Notes: generated by a model not told the origin, from the letters alone. 64,000 bases of DNA from Bagarius yarrelli (GCA_005784505.1 VCAZ01000042.1:1739233-1803232), one strand, 5' to 3'. Shown: positions 1 to 11,735, numbered from the stretch's first letter. Program-made: numbers and translations.

Positions 1-719
1 CACGTAAATGAAAATGGCTGTCTTGAATTGACCAGCAGCAGGTTGGACAGATCTGACTCAAATGTTACATCTTTCCAAACACCTGCTTAATTTTTGATGT
101 TTTTTATGGGTCAATGAGGATCTTTTTTGTTTGGGCTGAAGTTAATTTAAAATAACAAAAAAAATAATCTGGCCAATAAGGGGGCCCTGCACTATGTGGG
201 GCCCCTAGGCTGCAGCCTGTGCAATAATCCGCACTTGCATGTAATTACTTCCCTAAATAAAATAACAGAATCAAAATGTATTGAAGTAGAAATGTGCAAG
301 TATGGAAGTTAAGACCTCCCACATAAAAGGCTGGTCTACAGGAGAGAAAGAGATAAAAAATTTTGCCCGAAAAAGTTTCGATCATTCATATATACTTATT
401 TTACTTACTTTGTATTGTAAGGATTATCAATATTATTCTATTAATGATCAGGCTGCAGGTGAGTTTAACACCTGATGGTGTTCTGACGGTGAGCCTGAAG
501 TGGTGGCCTGACCTAATCCTACTATCTGGGCTTCAGTGTTGTTCTCCCCCGCTTTAAAAATGTCTCCTGCACCTCTGTATTTAATTATGTTTATACTGAA
601 CATTTTATACAAAAAAAATCATTCATCATGTTCACTAAGCAACACGTTAATTTTAAACTGAGAGTTTATCTTGGTATGTTTTGTCTTTGAACACACAGAA
701 TATGTGTAGGAAACAGTGT
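1..719. other. intergenic, no gene seen
   Basis: AT-rich spacer. No exon, RNA gene or clear repeat boundary is visible, and the open frames are short and featureless. Confidence 0.5.
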
Positions 720-870
720 CTTAATTTGAGTATATATGGATGCGATAAACGAGGACATGAAGTTAATGTGTGTGAGTGAAGAGGATGTAGAGAATAGGGG
801 TAGGTGGAGACAGATGATTTGCTGTGGCGACCCCTAAAAGGGAAACCAGGGGAAGAAGAAGAAAAAGTTA
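720..870 (+). mobile_element. 3' end of a non-LTR retrotransposon (RTE-like) with A-rich tail
   Basis: The translation contains YMDAINEDMKLMCVSEEDVE followed by RWRQMI and CCGDP, the type of C-terminus found on many fish non-LTR retrotransposon polyproteins. It then runs into an AAGAAGAAG-type tail. A near-identical stretch lies at 58880-59045, which confirms it is dispersed. The RTE assignment is from memory and uncertain; that it is a repeat is certain from the two copies. Confidence 0.55.
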
Positions 871-1399
871 TGAACGCACTTTCAGTTTCTGTTAGATTTA
901 CGAATCAGTTCTTTGCGTTCTCTAAAAGAGCCGACTCCAAGAGCTGAATTTAAAGATTAATTATTAAAAAATCCAACAAACATCAACAATAAAATGATTG
1001 TTTGTTTTTATTTGTCTTAAAACCTGCACCATAGGGATTTGTGCGACTAGATTAATCAACTTTTCGCAAAGCGCGGCTGGCTTAACCACGGCCCTGAGCT
1101 TATGTAGAAATGAGTTACCCTCTTCTTTTACCTCAGTGTGCACTTATATTTTAGACTTGATTGCTCTATTGGAGAGAATGTGGAATTATTATAAAATACA
1201 AATTTCTAATTATAAATTGATTAAACCAACTTCACAGTGATCTGCTTTATAAGAACAATGAAGGTCAAGCAATTTTACACTGGATTACAAATAGATTTTT
1301 TAATAATTCCTCTTCAAAATCACTATATCTGAAAATAATATTGGTGGATTGGTAGCAGAAATTATTATGCTACCAAAAAAAGATAAAGCAATTTACATA

Positions 1400-2330
1400 C
1401 ATGGTAAAGCGGCTTCACAGAAATCTTGCGGTTAGATTAAAAGTTTTCACACAGCACAACTGGTTTAACTGCAGTGCTAAACAGAGTGGAAGTGAAAGAA
1501 GGAAAAGCTCCAAGTGTTATTTGGTCTTTTTAAAAGGCCGTTACGAGCAATGTATAGCCTCTGCGTCAAGCCCGCTTGGTTGGCTCTCGAGGCAACTGCA
1601 ACATCACAGCACAGGTTGAGGTTGTGGGGAAACTGGCTACCACCGTTTCTTCCCTCCTCAATGACATTCTCTCACTTCAGTCTTCTAAGGAAGAGCTGAA
1701 GCAAATGAGCTTCAGCACCAGGAAGACTGCGGAGCCACCGACCAAGGTATGAGGAGCTGCAGGAGGTGATAACAAGTTTCATAGCCAGGCTGGAGTTAGC
1801 TGCCGTTCCAAGCTCGGGAAAAATGAATGAGCAGCTCATCAAGGCAAGGCAGACACCACAAGACGAGGCATCCCCTTTTTCCCGGACCTCCAAACTGAGA
1901 TGTTGAGGTCGTGGAAGACGGCACGCCTCCTTAGCGGCATCCAGTTGCACCTACTAACGTGTTTGGCCTTAGAAAAAGGGGATATTATTAGGTGCTGACG
2001 GAAGAACAGAAGATCATGAGTTATTTGTCCCCTCAGCGACATTGCTTGAGGCCCTGAGGCTTCCCTCCAAGCTGCTAAGGGCTACCGCAGAGCTGTTGGG
2101 AAAGGCCTTAGCGGTAAGTAAGCCAGGCTGTGGCCTGCAGGCAGACCATGGCAGTGCTGCAGTCCTACCAGACCAATCTACTGGAAGACCTGAGTGAAAG
2201 CAAGGCTAACCCAGATGCAGTTCGAGAACGCTAAGATGCAGGATTGGGATGGAGCAGTCCTTCTGTACTGCCCAATCTGGTGGCATTGAGAAAGTTTTTA
2301 CCGCACTGCTTCTGGGTCCCCACCTCAATA
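1400..2330 (+). mobile_element. decayed DIRS-like retrotransposon Gag (ORF1) remnant
   Basis: Read across frameshifts, the plus strand gives pieces resembling fish DIRS1-type ORF1: FFPDLQTEMLRSWKTAR near 1877-1925, a YLSPQ motif near 2020, and MAVLQSYQTNLLEDLSESKA near 2150-2210. No reverse transcriptase or tyrosine recombinase is seen nearby, so this is a fragment. It is broken by multiple stops and cannot encode a protein. Family assignment is by remembered motif similarity. Confidence 0.5.
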
Positions 2331-3280
2331 AAATGAATCTCAGTAAGTAAAAGATATTTAGAATATAGGCCTACCCATTCCTTTTATTATCGGTCATTTC
2401 AAATAAGCATTTCTGTTTAGAACAATAATTTTGTTTTTGCTTTAGGTTGTTTCTGCTTATAGTTACTTTTTCTTTTGTTTCCAGTTTTTGTTCACCAACA
2501 GAGAAAACTTTTAAGTGATTCTGTAATTTTAACATCATTCGGAACATGTATGCGCTGTACACTTGCATGATTTAATAGAAAGTTTCCTTAACGATGATGT
2601 TGATAAAGGAAACGTCTTCAACACAAAGCATAAATAAGGTTGTTTACAGTAATTAAGTGATATAAATTGTTGCTCACAATTAGCATGGACATGTTTTTGA
2701 CTTTGTATATAAAGTTTAACATCATTTGTATTAATATTTATTATACAATATAATCTTTATCTTAAAAATGTGACACATCAATAAAGTGTCATTACTTATC
2801 AAATTATAAAGCCAGTGCTCTTATAACAAAGCAAGTGTTAAAATAAAATATAAAAAAGCGAGTCTTTAGGCCTTTTTTTAAAGGCATGAAAAAGTTTTAT
2901 TTATAAAAAATATAATTTTGTTATCTGTGCCCACCTCATATGTGGTGAATAAACAAAACAATAACTTGGAGAGGGTTTCGTCACTTTCTGGAGTGGAATG
3001 GGGCAGGAGGACTGGGGGATATTGGATGCAACAGAAACTTTATTTAGAAATAAAACAAAAGACGAACATTCAGCATTAGCAATTTGTATTAGCAATTTAG
3101 CATTAGCAAGAGCGATTAGCATAAGGCACAAGGAAAACCAATATCTTCTAAAATAAAAAAATAGAAAAGAAAAGAACAGACTAGTATAGAGTAGAATTTA
3201 ATTGTACCTAATTTCTAACCAATCAGAAATCACCTGTAAGCTTCTTGTCACAGGGTTTTTGTTTATTAATTCTGTATTTA
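2331..3280. other. intergenic, no gene seen
   Basis: AT-rich sequence without recognisable exons. A short GCATTAGCAA-type direct repeat occurs near 3070-3120. Confidence 0.4.
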
Positions 3281-3534
3281 GGGCTGTGGTGGCTCAAATG
3301 GTTAAGGTGCTATGTTGCTGATCTGGAGACCAGGAAGACCTGGGTTCAAGCCCGACCACACAGCAAGCCAACCACTGTTAGGTCCTTGAGCAAGACCCTT
3401 AACCCTTCCTGCTCCAGGGGCGCTGTATCATAGCTGACCCTGCGCTCTGACCCTAACTTACTAAGATGGGATATGGGAAAAACACTGCATTTCATTGGCT
3501 CTGTACACGTACCTTACACCATGACAATGAAGTT
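3281..3534 (+). mobile_element. tRNA-derived SINE, family A
   Basis: It begins with a tRNA-like head: an A-box-like TGGCTCAAATGG and a B-box-like GGGTTCAAGCC. The body continues through 'ccttgagcaagacccttaac' and 'ctgctccaggggcgctgtat' to a tail near 'tgacaatgaag'. A second copy with the same modules is at 53080-53322. The two copies, with conserved RNA polymerase III boxes, support a SINE. Confidence 0.8.
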
Positions 3535-3904
3535 GCTGGGCTCAGACAGAGCAGCAGCTCAAGGGTATTTTCATAGTATTAAGTTGCTTGTGCTCCTAAA
3601 ATAAAATTAAAATGAACAGTGTTACATGTTTTACTGGTCTGTCACATTTGTGTGTAAAAGTTTTTTTTTGCTTTTTTCTGTGTTCAGGAATGTAATTTAT
3701 TTCAGCAGAAGAGATCAGACTTTTTGGGACTGTGTGTTTGTACATTGTACTGTACTAATATTCAAATATGAAGACTACTGATCTGGCCATGGTTAATGTC
3801 TTCTCCCTCTTAAACCACTGGTAACCTAAAAAACACCTTTACAAATGTGTTAAAACTTTAGAGTTTTGATAAATGACTAAAGGACTGTCTGTAATGTTAT
3901 GCAG

Positions 3905-4018
3905 TAAACTCCATGGAAAGAGATCAGACTCTGCACCCAGCTGTATCTCCATGAAGACTGACTGGTGTATAAATGAACCTCTGAACTTTAAAAACGGAGT
4001 CTCTTTCATTCTACACAG
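3905..4018 (+). pseudogene. NLR-C N-terminal short exon
   Basis: Between a 'gcag' acceptor and a 'gtagtg' donor lies an open 114-bp exon encoding KRSDSAPSCISMKTDWCINE followed by PLNFKNG. This matches the short repeated peptide that precedes FISNA-NACHT in many fish NLRC3-like proteins. The phase (1 nt + codons + 2 nt) matches the downstream LRR exons. The start codon of the gene is not identified. Confidence 0.65.
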
Positions 4019-4035
4019 GTAGTGTATTTTACTGC

Positions 4036-4250
4036 TAAAGTCTAGTCAAGTCACCTTTATTTTTATAGCGCTTTTACCAATAGAAATTGTGTCAAAGCAG
4101 CTTTACAACATCAAATCAAAATTCATTAAAAAACACTCCAATGTCTGTAAATTAAGAGTCCCCAACCAAGCAAGCCAGATGTGACAGCAGCAAGAAACCA
4201 GAACTACATCAGTGACAAAATGGAGAAAAAAAATTTGCCAACAAGCCTGG
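4036..4250 (-). mobile_element. LINE 3' end fragment
   Basis: The reverse complement has the tail pattern 'aagctgctttg', 'aaaagcgctata', 'aaataaaggtgacttgac', also seen on the plus strand at 27190-27235. It sits in the intron after the first recognised NLR exon. Confidence 0.55.
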
Positions 4251-5310
4251 ATACAGGCGACTGTGAGCTTCGAATATAAAAAAAAAGACTTATGTTAGTG
4301 TAGATGCCATTCTACTTACAACAGCCAAAAACATTGTGTGTTATTGGAAGTGCTCCCGGTTCCAGTTGAGTTGACTATTGCAGCCTAACAATCCTTTAAC
4401 GGATTTGGATAAAGAAAATGTGTAAGTGTGTTATGTATAGTCCAGGTTAGAGATAAACACTGACAAAGTGTGTCTGCCTCCAAAACAGAGTTGGGTAAAT
4501 TGTTCCAAAGTTTGGGTGCCGTCCACAGTCCCAATAGCACCAGTTACTATAGTATATAGAATATCGCTGTCTTCTGTGCCGATTAATGAAAGAAATCCTG
4601 AATAACGTTTAATCTGGAAATTACCTCAAGCAGCCTTGCAGAAATTGTAAACTTAAATTAAGCTTTATTTCCCAAAAAGCACACCAATAGGAAGATGATA
4701 TGAGTGTAGAACCTTGAGCATTCAAAGCTAAACAGAGGTAAGTTCCATGTACCTTTAGAGCATCCATGTTGGGGTATTATCAGCAGCAGTGACATCCATT
4801 TGATGAGAGTCCAACCAGTCTTTCTGAGAAAAAGAGAGACAGAGAGAGTGGGAGAGAAAGAAAGGGTCTTTATAAAAAGGACACTTAACATTATCATACT
4901 GTAATCCTTTGTTTGCTTTAACAAAAATTGGGCTGGATTAATAAGGAATTCTAAATCTAGATTTAGAAGATTTACTATGTTTTATTTTTATTCAGTTCAA
5001 TTCTGTTTATTGGACATGTGATATGTAATATTGTATAATGTTATAGCTACATTTTATAATGTTGTGGCTAAACATTATGTGAAAATAGTCAAGTACAATT
5101 TTTTTGTTCCCAGTAATCTACAGAGGCCAGGAGACAGAAAAGAAATGATCATCACAGATATATGGTAAGAAAAAAAAAAACATACAGTATAATAAGACAA
5201 ATTAAAGAACTGTTTGTGGTGACCAGTCGGAAAAAAGAATAATAAAATAATAAAAGTCTAATAATTAAACCTTATATCTCACCACATTTATCTGTGTCAC
5301 CATATCACAG

Positions 5311-7002
5311 GCACGACTTTGAGTCCAATGCTGTAAATAACTTCCAGGAAACATTTAAATTAAATCTGAAAAAGACGTTCAAGTGTTTGAATGGAGTGAT
5401 AAACCTGGGAACCAAAAAACTCCTGAATGAGATCTACACAGAGCTCTACATCACAGAGGAAGGCAGTGGAGAAGTCAATAATAAACATGAGGTGAGACAG
5501 ATCCAGGCAGCATGCAGGAGAACGACAGAGGACACACCAATCGAATGAAACGTATGTATCTTTAAACCTTTATCTGAACAAGACAAACCTATCAGAACTG
5601 TGCTAACAGAAGGAGTCGCTGGCATCGGAAAAACAGTCTCTACGCAAAAGTTCATTCTGGACTGGGTTGAAGGAAAAGCAAATCGGGACCTCCACCTTGT
5701 ACTTCCACTTTCCATTCAGGGAGCTGAATTTAATGAAGGACCAGAAACTGAGTCTGATGAAGCTCCTACATATTTGTTTTAAGGAAACAAGAAAGAGAAA
5801 GGTCCAGTTTCGAAAAGGTTCTGTTCATTTTCGACGGATTAAACGAGTGTCGTTTTCCTTTAGATTTTCAAAACACAGTCAACGTGTGTGATGTCACCGA
5901 ATCAGCATCAGTACATGTGCTGCTGATAAACCTGATCAAAGGGAATCTTCTTCCCTCTGCTCTCATCTGGATCACCTCTCGACCAGCAGCAGCCGATCAA
6001 ATCCCCTCTGAGTATGTGCATCGAGTCACAGAGGTACGAGGGTTCGGTGACCCACAGAAGGAGGAGTACTTTAGGAAGAGTATCGGTGATCAGAGCCTGG
6101 CCAATAACATCATCACACACCTAAAGTCATTAAGGAGCCTTTACATCATGTGTCACATCCCAGTTTTCTGCTGGATTTTAGCCACTGTTCTACAAAGAAT
6201 GTTGGGTGAAGCAGAGAGTAGAGAGATTCCTAAGACACTGACTCAAATGTACACACACTTCCTCGTCATTCAGACAAACATCATGAGAAAAAAATACTTC
6301 AAGAAGCAGGAGAGTGATGAAGAAATGCTTCTTAAACTGGGACAACTGGCATTTCAGCAGCTGAAGAAAGGGAACCTGATCTTCTATGAGGACGACCTAA
6401 GAGAGTGTGGCATCGATGTGACAGAAGCAGCAGTGTACTCAGGTGTGTGTATGCAAATCTTCAGAGAGGAGTGTGGTCTTTACCCAAGTAAAGTATACTG
6501 CTTCAGGAACACCTCACAGCTCTGTATGTGCACCTGACCTTCATGAAGGAAAAAAGAAATGTTCTTAATCTGAATCAGGTCGCTGAGATATCAGAAATTA
6601 CAATCTCCGATTTACACATGAGTGCTGTAGATCAGGTGTTAAAAAGTCAGACTGGACATCTGGATGTTTTTCTTTGCTTTCTTCTGTGTCTGTCCTTGGA
6701 GTCAAATCAAAATCTCTTACATGTTTTAGTAACACAGGCAGGAAGTAGCTCACAGAGCATAACGCCTACAGTTCAGTACATTAAAAAGAAAATCAATGAA
6801 AATCTTTCTCCAGAGAAATCTATCAATCTGTTCCACTGTCTGAATGAATTAGGTGATAATTCTCTAGTGGAGGAAATCCAACACTATCTGAGATCCGGAA
6901 AACAAAGTGAACTCGCTTCATCACAGTGGTCTGCTGTGGTGTTTGTGTTGCTGACATCAGTAAAGGAATGATGCCTGTGATTGTAGCCTCCAGAAAAGCC
7001 AT
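5311..7002 (+). pseudogene. FISNA-NACHT exon of the NLR pseudogene, frame-broken
   Basis: The exon starts after a 'catatcacag' acceptor and ends at AT|gtaagt (7002/7003). FISNA is open to a TGA at 5546-5548, and the same frame then resumes through Walker A. An extra base near 5712 moves the frame for FRELNLMKDQKLSLMKLL, and another indel near 5810 restores the main frame, open from 5818 to 6537 through Walker B, the sensor region and LREECGL-like winged-helix sequence. Near 6508 the family segment between 'CF' and 'QE' is deleted with a frame change. The next frame runs to a TGA at 6969-6971, after which only a PVIVASRKA remnant is left before the donor. The second acidic residue of Walker B is Asn (DGLNE rather than DGLDE). 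Confidence 0.85.
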
Positions 7003-7508
7003 GTAAGTAAATCTGAATATAACTGTTATATAACTGTTCCACTGTTTTAAAGAGAATCTGAAAACACTCTGACAAATATGTACCTTGCAATGTTTTACTA
7101 TAAGCCGCTACAGAGTGGAGTTAATAGATGAAGAAATAAATTAGGGCATATCTGCATAATGAAGACTGAAGGGCAGGAATTAAAAACAAGTAAAAGTTTT
7201 ATGTCGGATATTTAGCTCATGTTCACACCTATAATACTATTAAATACACAGAACCAGGTTTATTGTAGTAAACTGGTTACAGTCATAACCATGGTTCCCT
7301 AGAAGTGGGAAGGAAACATTGCATAGTATCCGCTTCAGGAATTTCCCCTACTTCACAATGGATAATCTAAAATCTTGAAAATCTAAAATCTAAAATCTAA
7401 AACCATGCGTAAGTTAATATTTAGTTGTTTTTAATGTGATTATTTTCATTTAAAATAATTAACAGCTGCCTTTATTATCAAAAACACTATTAAACACAGT
7501 GATTTAGG

Positions 7509-7547
7509 GTGTGTGTGTGCATATATGTGTGTGTGTGTGTGTGTGTG

Positions 7548-7572
<25 letters not shown>
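7509..7572 (+). repeat. (TG)n microsatellite
   Basis: A TG dinucleotide tract with a few interruptions, ending about 55 bp before the first LRR exon acceptor of the NLR pseudogene. Confidence 0.9.
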
Positions 7573-7578
<6 letters not shown>

Positions 7579-7629
7579 TTGATCAGGGGCAATTTCTGTT
7601 GATTTGTGTGTTATTGTGTCTGTTAACAG

Positions 7630-7803
7630 GTTGTATAATTGTAATGTCTCAAATGAATACTGTGCTGCTCTGATGGCAGCTCTGAGCTCAAACGCCTCAC
7701 ACCTGAGAGAACTGGACCCGTCTAATAATAAACTGGGAGACTCAGGAGTGAAGATTCTCTGTTCTTTACTGGAGAATCCTCACTGTAAGTGGGAGACCCT
7801 GAG
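7630..7803 (+). pseudogene. LRR exon 1 of the NLR pseudogene
   Basis: A 174-bp exon flanked by 'ttaacag' and 'gtaaga'. The open translation contains LYNCNVSNEYCAALMAALSS, then LRELDPSNNKLGDSGVKIL: two ribonuclease-inhibitor-type leucine-rich repeats typical of NLRC3-like proteins. This exon is intact in itself; the gene is broken upstream. Confidence 0.85.
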
Positions 7804-8250
7804 GTAAGATCATCTCATCTTACTAAACTCTCACTAAAATTTATGAAGAAAAACAAATGAACAAAAATGAACAAGTCATCTATAGTTTTTTTAAGACTTT
7901 TTTAAGAGAATAGCAAGCAGTAACTAAGCTGAACTACTGTGACACTGTATTACAAAGAGTGCCTAAAAACTGTGATTGGTCAGTGATCTTCCAAAGAGTG
8001 TGTAATAGTTTTAGCCAATGAGAAGAATAAACAGTTTCCCCTTTATCAGACTGATGATTTCTGTGTTAGTGAACACATCAATATTGACTATTGAACTTAT
8101 CCTGTGAGGAAGAGATTTTAATCTTTGTTAAAATATGATTAATTGTGTGGCTGTAAATGACAAAACAGGGTTTTTTTTACTTAGACTCTGCAGTGTTGTT
8201 AGACTAGATTATACTATTTATACTAAGAATAGTATAAATGAGTTCAGACC

Positions 8251-8530
8251 TGGCAGCACAGTGTCTTAGTAGTTAGCACGGTTTCCTCACAGCAAGATAG
8301 CCGGGTTCGATTCCCGTGGAGGGGTCTTTCTGTGTGAAGTTTGCATGTTCTCCCCGTGCTTGTGTGGGTTTACTCTCGGTATTCCGGTTTTCTAACATAC
8401 AAAAACATGTATGCTAGGTGGATTTGTGATTTGTGAATTGCCCATAGGAGTGTGTGTGTACCCCCCCCCCTGCCGGCTGGGATACACTCCAGCAGATCCC
8501 CATGATCCCGAATTAGGGAATAAGTTGTAT
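8251..8530 (+). mobile_element. tRNA-derived SINE, family C
   Basis: A 'ggcagcac...gttagcac' head and 'gggttcgattccc' B box are followed by the conserved 'tctccccgtg', 'aattgccc' and 'ctgggata.actccagcagatcccc' modules and 'gaattagggaataag'. Related copies are at 55672-55800 and 59616-59970. A (GGAT)n tract at 8726-8757 may be a displaced tail. Confidence 0.75.
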
Positions 8531-8725
8531 GGAGTACGACTTAGCTCAGATAAGGGAAATAAATCGATGACTTACTATAACATGAAAGCATTTTTAGCAT
8601 GGCTAGGCTAATAAAGAAGACCTGAATAGATTCTATAGAGTAACTTTTTTAATTATAAATAAAATCTAAGTAGTTTTAATATTTCTATTTTTAAGATTTT
8701 ATTTCTTAATTTTAAAAAGCTGATA

Positions 8726-8757
8726 ATGGATGGATGGATGGATGGATGGATGGAGTT
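8726..8757 (+). repeat. (GGAT)n microsatellite
   Basis: Tandem GGAT units, about seven copies. Confidence 0.9.
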
Positions 8758-9121
8758 CATATCTAAAATAATGGTTTGGTTTTTTTTAATATGCTAATTA
8801 TGATCTTTTTGATACTCTGCCTCAGGTAATTAAAGAGGCTTATTTTGATCTTGAGCTGTAAATCTTAAACAAGGTGTTCAAAGTAAAGGTTGTGCCTGGA
8901 ACTGGTGGTTGACTTTTATTAGACCTATTAAGAGATACAATTAATATGGTATTACATTTTAATTACAACGTATTTGTTAATAAGAATAAACAGGTGACAT
9001 CAACTCTTTATGTTGTTGTGAATAATTAAATCATTTACAAACACATTGTCTTTAAATTAACTATCAAACCAGGATGAAAAAAATCAACTGATAATGAGTG
9101 TGTCATTGTGTCTGTCTACAG

Positions 9122-9210
9122 GTTGCGTGATTGTGGTATCACAGATGTTGGCTGTGCTGCTCTGAGTTTTGCTCTGAAATCAATCCTCACTGTAAACTGA
9201 AGACACTAAG
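9122..9210 (+). pseudogene. internally deleted LRR exon of the NLR pseudogene
   Basis: The splice sites survive ('ctacag' before, 'gtgaga' after), but the exon is 89 bp instead of 174. The translation starts LRDCGITDVGCAALSFALKS and then jumps to the end of the repeat (NPHCKLKTLR in another frame), with an in-frame TGA. About 85 bp of the middle is missing. Confidence 0.8.
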
Positions 9211-10257
9211 GTGAGATCAGCTCTCTGAGAGTCACAGTATCTGCTTCTCAGGGCAAAATAGTAGAGTGCAACAGTAAGACTGAAGCAGAGGTTTTAGGTT
9301 TATCGTCAATGTCCTGAGGAGAAAAATTCTTTCTTTTCACTGCACACTAATGTTTTTTTATAGACTCTGATTGTGAACCATGTAGTTTTTCTCAATAGTT
9401 CCTAAGATCCTGAAATGTTCTGGTATTATTACAGATTTAGTGATGAATAAAGAAAAACCCAAACAAATAGAAGCCTTAAACCAACAAAATATTAGAATAA
9501 ACATAAAATGGCCTATACGATTAAAAAGCCTATAGCTTATGATTAACTGGTTTAAATAACACTTTTATTCACTTACTTCAGTTACAGCATGTTTTGATCA
9601 CGTTTGCAACCTTGTAAACATGTACTAACTATCAGGTAACAACAGAAACAAATCACACACAAAAGTGCAAAAATATAAAAACAAATCTGTGGGTGATTTT
9701 AATTAACATATGTACATATGTGGACACTGTCTGTTAAAAGTCTTATAAAAGTCTTACTGATCTCCAGCCAGAAACATAACACACAAAGAACAAATATTTT
9801 TTTTTGTACCTGTTTAATAACATTACGGGGAAGCAAACTTTAATGTAAAAGACTTTAATTGACTTGATATGCACCGAGACTCCGGATGCCAACAACAAGT
9901 CTTTATGTGTTATTGTTATAGCCCATGTGCTTAAAATTCGTTTATGTTGTCTGTCTTGTCATTGGTTGATTGTTCTCAGGTGTGTCTCATTTCAGATAAC
10001 GTTTCCTCTTTTAGGTTAGTTTTATGTTGCTATGTCCTTGTCTGTGTCAATGTCAGTGTTCAAGTCGAGTCTTTGTTTATTGTTTTGTGCCACTTCAATT
10101 AAACTGCACGTGGGTTCTAATCTACTTACATCCGGCTTTACTACACATCAGCTGTAGTAGTGAAAACTGCTACTGTCCACATTTTCCACGTAGCCCTGGT
10201 ATGGTAAACTGGCTAAAATATGTGTGGGAGTGCTGTACTTCTTACTTATCAAAGCAT

Positions 10258-10315
10258 GGGGGTTTAGCTCACTGGTAGAGCTTAAGAGGTCCCTGGTTTA
10301 AACTAAGTGCCCCCT
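10258..10315 (+). pseudogene. tRNA-Cys-like pseudogene lacking the anticodon arm
   Basis: It starts GGGGGTTTAGCTCACTGGTA, like the acceptor stem and D arm of vertebrate tRNA-Cys (GGGGGTATAGCTCAGTGGTA). It ends with GGTCCCTGGTTTAAA...GTGCCCCC, like its T arm and 3' acceptor. The anticodon stem-loop expected between AGAGC and AAGAGGTCC is absent, so it cannot work as a tRNA. The D-arm and T-loop boxes are recognisable. Confidence 0.65.
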
Positions 10316-10342
10316 TCACTGTCTGATTAGAAACCACTTGTT

Positions 10343-10510
10343 GGATGTTGTGGCTCAGTGGTTAAGGCGTTGGACTGCTAATTAAATTATTGGTTTGATT
10401 CCCAGTACCACCAATTTACCACTGCTGGACCCCAATTGCTCAGTTATTTAAAAGAGATAAATGTCAGTTGCTCTGGGTCAGGGTGTCTGCCAAATGCCGT
10501 AAATGTAAAC
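10343..10510 (+). mobile_element. tRNA-derived SINE, family B
   Basis: The head is 'ggctcagtggttaaggcgtt' with a 'ttgattccc' B box; the body is 'ccaattgctcagtt'; the tail is 'gtctgccaaatgccgtaaatg'. This is the commonest SINE in the window, with copies listed separately. Confidence 0.8.
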
Positions 10511-10982
10511 ATGTTATTTTAAAGATATTGGTCAGTGATTCTTGTCGGTATTTTGCTTACTGGACACACACACACACACACACACTGGTGGTTGACATTT
10601 TAACCATTCAGCTATTGTTTATGACTTTGTGATGTTAAGTGCTGAAACAGGTTAGTGGCTTCTGAATAATACACAGTGCTGCACAGAATCTTTTTAAAAA
10701 CCGAAATAATAAAAAAAATAAAATTGATATAACTGATACAACTGTTCCTCTTTGACACCAAATTTTCCATAGTGTAAGGTTCTGTCTGTAGAACGTCACA
10801 GAACAGTGTAGCATGCGGAATTGACACTTCCTCTGTCGTACTCTGGAATTGACACTTCCTCTGTCGTTTGCACTACTCTGGTTTATATATCATGTGACCA
10901 GACTTGTGCAATTCCCCCGCAGCACAGGCAGACACAAATGGTTTCCTTAATACTGGTTAAAAAGTTTAACCATTCACCACCA

Positions 10983-11240
10983 TCTCTTCTAAACAGCCAT
11001 CCGGACACGACCACAGAAACTTTACTGCAGCATGAAATAACCTACTGGTTTATCTGGTCAGAGGAGAACTGACCCACCCCCCCACCCCAAAAAAAGACTG
11101 AACCTGGTTTCTCCCAAGGTTTTTTTTCTCCATTTTGTCACCGATGGAGTTTTGATTCTTTGCCGCCTCACCTCTGGCTTGTTTAGTTGGGGACTCTGTG
11201 GGATGCTTAATTAGAACAGTACTGTTTATTTCATGGGACA
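10983..11240 (+). mobile_element. LINE 3'-region fragment
   Basis: The first 90 bp ('ctaaacagccatccgga' ... 'ggtttatctggtcagagg') recur inverted at 17765-17855. The following module ('cctggtttct', 'ttctccattttgtcaccgatgg', 'ttggggact') recurs at 27005-27110. These modules are typical of fish LINE 3' untranslated regions. Confidence 0.55.
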
Positions 11241-11284
11241 ACTTTGATGAACATTTTTGATCTACTTCAAATGTTGACGACTAC

Positions 11285-11735
11285 TATACATACAATCAAG
11301 CCCGAAATTATTCATACCCCTGACAAATTCTGATGTAAAGTTACTTTATTTTTATTTACATTTGAACAAAAAGTGGCATGTCCCAAAATTATTTGTACCC
11401 TTTCAAACTGTCACGTCTATGGGAAAATCCAAAGTTCTATACCATTCCAAATAGTCCAAGCTGTTCTAAAGCATCCCAATTACCCTGATTCACTGGGAAC
11501 AGCTGTTGTAATCAACTCAACAGGTGAAAAACAGAAGCTCTCTGCTGTTTGGTTTTGTGGACAGTCATGCATAAGACAAAGGAGCTCACTGAGGACCGTC
11601 GGCTGCGCATTGTGGCTGCTCACAAGTCCAGGAAAGGGCTATAAGACCATATCTAAATGTTTTGAAGTTCCAGTGGGCTACAGTGGCAAAGTATTATTAA
11701 AAAATACAAATAACACCCGTTTGCTTGATTAGCAG
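11285..11735 (+). mobile_element. 5' end of a Tc1-like DNA transposon
   Basis: Terminal-repeat-like sequence 'caagcccgaaattattcatacc' starts near 11295. It is followed by the beginning of a Tc1 transposase, KELTEDRRLRIVAAHKSRKG near 11578-11637, then a frameshift into GYKTISKCFEVPVGYSGK. No right terminal repeat is found, so the copy is truncated after the first helix-turn-helix. Confidence 0.75.

Noticed and set aside
11373..11732. 119-codon frame as a gene
   Set aside because: Only its C-terminal part matches a Tc1 transposase and the matching N-terminal part is in another frame; it is a broken transposon.
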